From Rattus norvegicus (Eukaryota; Chordata; Mammalia; Rodentia; Muridae): a DNA stretch of 64,000 bases. The stretch spans positions 65,092,939 to 65,156,938 of the forward strand of contig NC_086034.1 of NCBI RefSeq assembly GCF_036323735.1. Reading direction: 5' to 3'. The position numbers and the translations under genes are program-made. Below, one piece after another: positions 57,335-64,000 of this stretch (position 1 is its first letter; every line of letters starts with the position of its first letter). The notes under the pieces were generated by a model, which did no database searches, had not been told where the DNA came from, and was given only the letters and a program-made list of their open reading frames with translations.

Positions 57335-57436
57335 GTAAAGAAGGAAGAAGGGAAAAGGGAAGGGATAAGGGAAGGGGGAGGGAAAGAGGGAAGGGAGAGG
57401 GAAAGGGAGAAGGAAAGGAAGAAAGAGGGGAGGGGA
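57335..57436 (+). repeat. Polypurine GGGAAA-rich tract
   Basis: About 100 bases almost without pyrimidines. Confidence 0.88.
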
Positions 57437-59199
57437 TCAGAACTGCTATAAATGAAATGGTGTATTTTAAAAAACCAGTGTTCTCTTCTTGAGAAAGCTG
57501 GATTAAGGTATTAAATGTCTACAAAAGCTGAGCATAGTGGTGCACAACTTTAATCTCTACATTCTGGGAACAGAAGCAAGCTGATTTCTGTGAGTTCAAG
57601 GTAAGAATGGGCTACATACAGAGTTCTAGGACAGCCAGAACTACATGGAAAGTGTTCATTTACGGTGGTAAGACCATTCTACAGAGGCTCCTTGACTTTC
57701 AATGGGGTTATACCTGATAACCCTTTCATATACTGAAAATATTTTAAGCCGATAAATTCATTTAATACATTTTTTGTACTGAACATAAATGCCTAGCAAC
57801 CTGGTACACAATGGAGTATCAACTATGCCTTTGTGATATCAACTGGGAGCTCAATATGGCTGCCCAGCATCATTAAAGGACAACACTAAGTCACTAGCCT
57901 AGCAAAACATCACAACCTCAAGTTCAGTTCTTACTAAGTATTGCTTCCACATCTTCAGGGAAACTGAAGCATCTAACTGGTTCCACATGCATTGAGTTCC
58001 TTGATTAAAATAGGAAGATAGAGACTGGAGATATAGCTTGAGAGTGGCATGTGGCAGTGTGGCACGTTCAATCTTGATCCAGAAAAAAAAAATACTCATA
58101 AGGAAATTTCCTTACTCAGTGTGAATTTCATGTAAGAAGAGTTTGAAGAGTTCCTGTTATGAGTAAAACACCTGCTTCTCTCAGTTTCAATTCCTAACAT
58201 CAAAGCAACAATCTGCGTAACTGTTCTAAATTCAATTTTCTCCCTAAGTCCGGGAAAGGGGGGGGCACTATTAGTGTTGTACATATTTGGCCCAACTGTA
58301 AAAGTGAGGAAGTATTTATTAAAGATTTTTTTCAAGAGTAATTGTTATTTTGGTTGTATTGGGTAAGAAATTAACATTAACTATTACTATGCAAGTGAGG
58401 AAGGTATAGGGAGAAGGGAAAGCATGAAAACAGTAAGACAAAATTCACAAGTGAGAAGACTGAGGAAACAGGCAGTTTGCAACAAATTAACAAATAAAAC
58501 CTGAATGGGAGAGGCACAACTAAGGTCACGGGTGGAAGAAGTCATGTGCCCCAGTCCTGGAACCCTAGCAAAGCGCTCTAAAATAAGAGACCTCTATATA
58601 CCAACAAAGGCACCCCGAGCAAGCGGTTTAGTTTCCAGGGATTCAAGTAACGTTTCCTCCTTTTGCAACATCTGTTTTGCATGGCGCATCTCAAGGCTAA
58701 CCTGTGTGGCAGACAAACTATATCCCACGTCCACGTTGGTCAATCAAAACCCCCGGATCAGGATATACGACTGAGAGTTTCACAGCGGATAGTACCGGGA
58801 AACTAACATTTAAAATCTTCAGGCTCCACTGTCCAGTTCTTTCCCACCCCAGAATCTGCAATCTTCCAGCCTGTCTACTCTGTCTCTGGCTTCTCGGCTC
58901 GCCCTGACACCAGAGCACACCACAAAACGGACAGCAGAGTTCAATCTGGAAAATGTCTCTCGACTCCTCAGAAAACACACAACTCAAAAGTTAAGCAGCA
59001 TTAGAAAAAGCAGGGGAGACACCAGTCGGGAGGGGACGCCACGGTGCCCCCAACTCCACACAGACTAAAAACCTAGGGGCTCAGAGGCGGTACAATCCGC
59101 TCGCCCACCAGGAATCTTCCCGGTTTCCAACCCAAAAGTTTGCCTTATGGACGTCCGGCCTAAAAGACAATGCTGGCTAGAGCGAGCCCCTAAAGGGGA

Positions 59200-59665
59200 T
59201 CGGCTTGGAGAACAGCTTGGCGGCGTGGCGTTCACGCGCCTCCCCTCGGAAGCCGCGTCCCGCCTCAGGGTAGCGGAGTCTCACTAGGGACTCGCCCCTT
59301 CGCCCGCCGCCGCCGTGGCCCCTACCTCAGCACCCGCAACCCGCGCCGCCTCCTGGCCTCCGCCTCAGTCGCACGCACTCACGCACACCCGCCCACCGCG
59401 GCCCCACTTCCCGCCCCTCGTCAGCGCTTCCCCGCCGCCGCGCGCGCCCAGCGCAGACCTGCTGAGGGGGTCGAGCCTCCGGCCTCCGAGCCCGAGGCGG
59501 CGACTCAGTCCCGGCTCCGCCCTCCACTTCCTGGTGCGGCAGCTGGACGCTTGCTCCCGGCAACCACCGCGAAACGCTGCTCCGAAAAGCGCGTGCGTCA
59601 CTGTGTGCTCCGCCCTAAGTCTCCATGACGACCGGAGGGCGCTCAGAGGCTACCCGCCACATTAA
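59200..59665 (-). promoter_or_regulatory. Gtf2e2: CpG-island promoter of Gtf2e2
   Basis: This is the only dense CpG cluster in the window, very GC-rich and without a TATA box, as usual for housekeeping genes. Visible motifs include an ETS site (CACTTCCTG, 59525-59533), a GC box near 59410-59418, a CRE-like TGCGTCA near 59594 and TAACGTCA near 59663-59670. A degenerate RFX-like block (GTCTCCATGACGAC) lies near 59620. Factor binding is inferred from motif matches only. Confidence 0.8.
59326..59600 (-). other. Gtf2e2: Gtf2e2 noncoding exon 1 (approximate)
   Basis: Exon 2 begins four bases before the ATG, so a noncoding first exon must lie upstream, and the CpG island is the only candidate. Two minus-strand donors are possible: CTGAG followed by GTAGGG (59325-59320), or TGTGC followed by GTGAGT (59382-59377). 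The start site is not resolved, and both ends given are estimates. Confidence 0.5.
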
Positions 59666-59854
59666 CGTCACAGGTTCTACTTTAGAGAACAGGAAGATAC
59701 TTTCCTTGGCACAAAGAGCTTAGGACCAGCTCCTTCAGTGGGCTCTGGAATCTAACCCAACCGGCAACATTACCAATATTTTATGATGGGGGGAGGGGAT
59801 GGGTTATTTTGGGTTTTTTTTTTTTTGAGCAAGGTCTCCCAGTGTTGTCTGGTT

Positions 59855-59985
59855 GGCCTGGAACTTGAATTCTAGACTACTTTGACCTCAAAATTGCAGA
59901 AATCGTTCTGCCTCAGCCTCGCAGAGATCGTTCTGCCTCAGCCTCCCAAGTGCTGAGATTACAGATGTATGCTCCATGCTAAGCT
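59855..59985 (-). mobile_element. B1-like SINE with small internal duplication
   Basis: Reverse copy in which GATCGTTCTGCCTCAGCCTC is duplicated almost exactly (about 59903-59947). Confidence 0.65.
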
Positions 59986-60589
59986 TTTTTACTTTATCTT
60001 AAATACTATTCACCAGAACCTTTAACAGTGTGGCGGGTGGGGGGGCGGGGGAAACAGTCTAGCAAAGGCAAAACTCAACATAGAATTCAACTTCTGGATT
60101 TCAAGCTCAAAACTTACAGCTCAGCTTCTACCCTTCGAACGCCGGCTTTTCATACCTGTGAACTGTCTTTGATCTTTGGACAAAAAGATGTGGTGCAATG
60201 TTTGGCAACAACAACAAATAATAATTGGCCCATCCTGCACCCTTCCAACTATCCTTTCCTTGTTTGTACAACTTAATCCAGTGTGTGAACATCCCATAGC
60301 TGTAGTGTATTAGTACTAGATACCTTGGGTCTTAGTTTTGTCGTCCATCCTCCCCACCCCCATAGGATACTAATGATGCAGAAACTAGCTATGTTTAACT
60401 ACATCTTTGTCAAGCCCAAAGGAGACTCTAATTCCCTAAACTTCAAATGACAGTCCAAAGATCCATAAATGAACTCAGCCTGAACTATAGGAGGATTTCT
60501 AATGATCAGACAAAGACAGCATTCCTCTGGAATCAGTGAAGCTGATTCCTATCTAGAAAAAAAGACTCATTTCCCTTACCTCCAGCAAA

Positions 60590-61000
60590 AGAAACATATG
60601 GCTCTCGACACATCAGCATAACAAGGTGCTGTCAGCCTCCAGGCTCCCTCAGTCCTTACAAGCACTTAACACATTTCAAAGCCGGCTCACCAGTCTCCTA
60701 GCCCTCCTCAACCAGCAGTTACTCTTTCTTGTAGCCAATCCGTTTTTACTCCTCAGCTCCTGCTGCTGCTCTTCTCAATATGCTTGCCCGGTTTTCTATC
60801 TGTGGCCATTTTCCTTTTTCTTGTAAACAGCCCTGGCAAGGCCCAGTCTGCTTTCTCTCTCTGCCCTGGACTCTCCCAGATGCCTCTGGCTGTTCACTCC
60901 CTCCTCTCCAATAAACACCTTAACCATATAATGGGGTGGTCATGTTGGCAGTTTCTTTACTGTACCCCTCTTGCATACATCTGGTGCCAAACGTGAATAC
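60590..61000 (+). mobile_element. LTR-like remnant with possible primer-binding site
   Basis: A pyrimidine-rich stretch leads to AATAAA at 60910-60915, then CTCTTGCATACATC and TGGTGCCAAACGTGAA at 60982-60997. The last string resembles a lysine-tRNA primer-binding site of an endogenous retrovirus, with mismatches. No retroviral coding sequence is seen. Confidence 0.4.
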
Positions 61001-61019
61001 AATCTTAGAGTTGCCGTTT

Positions 61020-61200
61020 CCGTGATGAAGCATCATGACGAAAGCCACTTGGGGAGGAAAAGGTTTCTTTCAGCTTACGCTTCCAAGTAAGTCATCACCG
61101 AGGGAAGTCAGGGCAGTAGCTAATGCAGAGGGAATGGGGTTGGGGGAAGTGCTACTTACTGGCTTGCTCAGCACGCTTTCTTATAGAAAAGGAGAACCTC
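61020..61200 (-). mobile_element. Old rodent retroelement piece
   Basis: CACTTGGGGAGGAAAAGGTT and GGCTTGCTCAGCACGCTTTC are the reverse complement of landmarks in 14866-15258. Confidence 0.5.
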
Positions 61201-61539
61201 TTACTGTGAGGTCCAAATTGAACCTCGCCTGGGATCCCCTGAACGAGAACCACAGAGAAAAAAGCCAGGGGAGTTTAATCATTCCAACATGTTGGGGTCA
61301 TATCACTTCAAGGGAAAGACGACCCCAAGCAGATTTTAACAGGATACCTTGCAAACAGTTGGGGCAGAATTCAAACAATGGTAACCAGGCAGGGTACCAT
61401 GCACATTTGGTGGAGTGAAACAACCTTCAGATCAACTCAAGACTTTCAGCTGGGAGTCTGGTAGCTTTGTGTGACCATTTGGCTTGCAGCTGTTCCAGGG
61501 ACTAAACCAGCTCTTTTCTTCCTGGAAGTGAGGGGTCCT

Positions 61540-61655
61540 TGTGCTTGGAGGTTTGTGGTGGGAATTTTCCCATGGGCCCCAGATCGGCCCCAACTCTGGC
61601 TCTGCCTCCCGAGTGCTGGGATTAACAGTGTGCACCACCATGCCTGGCAACCTGG
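61540..61655 (-). mobile_element. B1-like SINE fragment
   Basis: Reverse: GCCTCCCGAGTGCTGGGATT followed by GTGCACCACCATGCCTGGC. Confidence 0.6.
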
Positions 61656-62089
61656 CTAGTTTTAAAGGGACAAATTGCAGCTAAAGGAAGCATGTAAATG
61701 GGGACAGCCCGGAAATTAGGTTAGCAGGGGGAGGGAGGTTTAGTCCAGAAAAGCCTAGGAGCTAGTGTGGGGACTTTGATGTGTGTTACAGGTGTGCGTT
61801 GCTAAGGGACCAGATGCTCCACTGCCAGAGGTGAGCCATAGAGGCAGAAGGGAAGCAGTGCTCTTCCTGAGAAACAGAGACCCATTCATAATTTTCTGGG
61901 AAATGCAAATTTTAGGCCTTTGTTTATCCACCATCAATCCTTCTGTCTACGCTGTCAAGAGTTCAGCCTGAGCTGAACCCAGACTGTCATGTATGACATT
62001 GGCAGCAGCACTGCCACTTTGGTGATGTTCACTTTGGACCCAATAGGGTCCAATACTGGGGGAAAACTCTATTAATTAAGGTGGAAGTC

Positions 62090-62440
62090 TACCATGACCA
62101 GACAGCCTCTGCAATATGGAAGACTCCCTTCATTAGCAGGGTTTCTCCTTCTCTGACCTTGTCTGGGGAATTCAAAATCCCCACATATATACCTCTACCT
62201 GAGGAAAATCACATAGCCTTTCTTTCTCCTGATAAAACCTGTTCAACTAGCACCTGAGATTCCTGAAATGCTTCCCCACGCTAATGAGGCATTTTGCTGC
62301 CCTAAAATAGCCAACCAATGATCTTTGCCCATCCTGGATGTTCCTACCCTCAGTCCCCCAAAACTTTATATACCTTGAATCACCCTAATAAAGTTGATCT
62401 GCCGCCTGATAACTGGTCCATGTGTGGTCATTCACCATGT
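62090..62440 (+). mobile_element. Solo LTR-like sequence
   Basis: CCAATGATC (about 62314), TTTATATA (62365-62372) and AATAAA (62387-62392) are ordered and compactly spaced as in an LTR U3-R region. The family is not identified and no internal proviral sequence follows. Confidence 0.4.
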
Positions 62441-62633
62441 GTACACACAGAACTTCCAAACCCCTGAACACTCCCACCCCACCCCCATCATCTCTGCACC
62501 CACTGCCCAGGTGAACCATATCAGCAGATGACTCACAAGCGTGGGAAGACCCACACAGTACAGTAAAAACAATCCCAAAGGTTAAAAATCTCATCCCCCT
62601 GAGAAATGGTTGCAGGCAACCCCAGTTTAGCAG

Positions 62634-62752
62634 GTTTTTTTGTTTTTTGTTTGTTTGTTTGTTTTTGTTTTTGTTTTTAGGAGCTGGGGACCAAACCCAG
62701 GACCTTGCGCTTGCTAGGCAAGCGCTCTACCACTGAGCTAAATCCCCAACCC
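62634..62752 (-). mobile_element. ID SINE
   Basis: Reverse ID with a GTTT-patterned T tail. CCCAGTTTAGCAG is duplicated at 62621-62633 and 62751-62763. Confidence 0.95.
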
Positions 62753-63547
62753 CAGTTTAGCAGTTTTTATTCTAATACTCCTTTCTTTAAAGACTGTATA
62801 CTCAAGTTTGTCACCTCTTCACAGAATTAGTTACATTCTTCATGCTGCTTTATGAATGATGAGAGATTTGACAAAACCAGCCCACACATGATAAAACTCT
62901 CAGCCATATCATTATACCACAACGTGTAGAGCCATCAGGACTTCCTCAGGATGGTTGCTAACTTAACATTTGAGGCCTATGTTCTTGGCCCCCTCATAGT
63001 TGCACCAGCTGGGTGTTTCCACAGCACAACACAGGATGCTTACTTCCTAGTACCCTACCTCCAACTTTCCTGCCAGCCTGGTCTACAGAGTGAGCTCCGG
63101 GACAGCCAGAGAGAGCTACATAGAAACTGACTCAAAAAACAAAAACCAAAACAAAATAGCTAAGTCACAAAGGGTCTGAGTACAGGGTATATGAGAATAG
63201 GACTCAAGAATCACATGTTTTATGAGTAAGATTTGTAAGTTCCTAAGTTTATATGGGTCTTCATGCTAACAAGAACTGATTTAAAGATGTATGCCTAACC
63301 AGCTATGTCTTTGCTAACTTTGCTAAGCCTTAGCTAATCAGAAAAATCTGAGTCACACAAAAAACTGTGATAGTGTGTAAAAGTACGCTGTCAAAGGAGC
63401 AGGAAAATGAGGTTCCCTGTCTCTCCATGGACTGTACAAAGTTTAATTTGGTACTAAAATAAACTCCAAAATTGTGATTTTTAATTGAATATTTAACTGA
63501 ATTTAGTTGAATAGGGATAAGGTTATAAAATCCTAAACTGGGCGGTA

Positions 63548-63670
63548 ATAGTCCACCTTTCATCATAGTGTTTGGGAGGCAGAGGCCAGCCTGGGCTACA
63601 GAGTGAGTTCCAGGACAACCAGGGCTATATAGAAAAACCCTGTCTCACAAAACCTAAATAATTAATAAAA
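63548..63670 (+). mobile_element. B1-like SINE fragment
   Basis: GGGAGGCAGAGGCCAGCCTG and GAGTTCCAGGACAACCAGGG blocks with an A-rich tail. Confidence 0.7.
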
Positions 63671-64000
63671 ATAAAATCCTAATCTTATGAAAGTTACTAA
63701 TTTATTATAAACTATTAAAAGTAGTTAAGACTTTAAAGTTAATGATCAGTTACCTTATCCATGATTGAATTTTTTAATGAGCACAGAGTTGTATTGGCAG
63801 TCATATTAAGGACAAATGAAATTCACTTACAGAGACAAGCTTAGAGAAAGAGACCATTTCACATCTCCCATTATACAGCCTTCTGTGTGTGTTGTCAAAG
63901 CCTAAAACAAAGAACTCAGTACACCATGTTTAAAGTTAAATGTTACTTAATGTAAAATAATATTCAAAGTCAGGAATGTTTTTCTTAAACCCTGGTTACA

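Larger units (their letters stand above)
56059..59325 (-). other. Gtf2e2: Gtf2e2 intron 1
   Basis: This intron of about 3.3 kb separates the CpG island from the first coding exon. It holds a 44-bp tandem duplication (56273-56360), a CATA microsatellite (57011-57058), a polypurine tract (57335-57430) and a B1-like fragment (about 57535-57650). The rest appears unique. The upstream end depends on which exon 1 donor is used. Confidence 0.7.
59666..64000. other. Intergenic region upstream of Gtf2e2
   Basis: No exon is recognised. The region carries B1-like fragments, two LTR-like remnants (about 60590-61010 and 62090-62440), an ID element and old rodent repeat pieces. The stretch 63160-63540 is AT-rich and unassigned. 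Confidence 0.7.

Noticed and set aside
59315..59665. Open frames in the CpG island on both strands
   Set aside because: GC-rich DNA lacks stop codons by chance. The region is promoter and noncoding exon 1.
61035..61418. Plus-strand open frame of 127 codons
   Set aside because: It overlaps an old rodent retroelement piece and has no splice or composition support.
1..64000. CRISPR arrays, operons, phage or bacterial systems
   Set aside because: SINEs, spliced exons and a CpG island show mammalian nuclear DNA. The tandem repeats are microsatellites without spacer structure.

Overview
The window is mammalian nuclear DNA, almost certainly from rat (Rattus). It holds 23 ID-family SINEs (tRNA-like, BC1-derived), many with intact target-site duplications. 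It also has B1-like and B2-like SINEs, a 5'-truncated rodent L1, CA/GT microsatellites and one CpG island. Nearly all long open frames are chance or repeat-derived. The real genes were found by assembling spliced exons on the minus strand and one single-exon frame on the plus strand.

Layout. Positions 1-5570 look like the 3' end of an upstream plus-strand gene. A strong splice acceptor at 4029 opens about 1.5 kb of non-repetitive sequence ending at an AATAAA at 5543, probably the last exon of Rbpms by remembered gene order. Positions 5570-9240 are a short tail-to-tail intergenic gap. Positions 9240-59600 are Gtf2e2 on the minus strand, encoding TFIIE beta. Seven coding exons with GT-AG boundaries and consistent phases give a 291-residue protein, the length of the human orthologue. 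Its promoter is the CpG island at 59200-59660. Inside its 18-kb intron 2, on the opposite strand, lies Smim18, a 95-residue single-pass membrane microprotein. Its coding region is one exon (49022-49309), and a plausible promoter and noncoding first exon sit 7 kb upstream near 41800-41949. Positions 59700-64000 are intergenic, with LTR-like remnants, SINEs and an ID element.

The genes do not form a pathway. Gtf2e2 is a housekeeping RNA polymerase II initiation factor. Smim18 is nested and antisense, so its transcription must cross a Gtf2e2 intron. I found no undescribed multi-gene system. The most interesting items are the nested Smim18 unit and its predicted promoter, an ID element inserted inside another ID element, a short interstitial telomeric repeat in intron 5, a GC-rich Z-DNA-prone tract in intron 3, close inverted ID pairs, and a near-perfect 44-bp tandem duplication in intron 2. 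Repeat family names come from remembered consensus features and repeat boundaries are approximate. The exon boundaries of Gtf2e2 and the Smim18 frame are firm.
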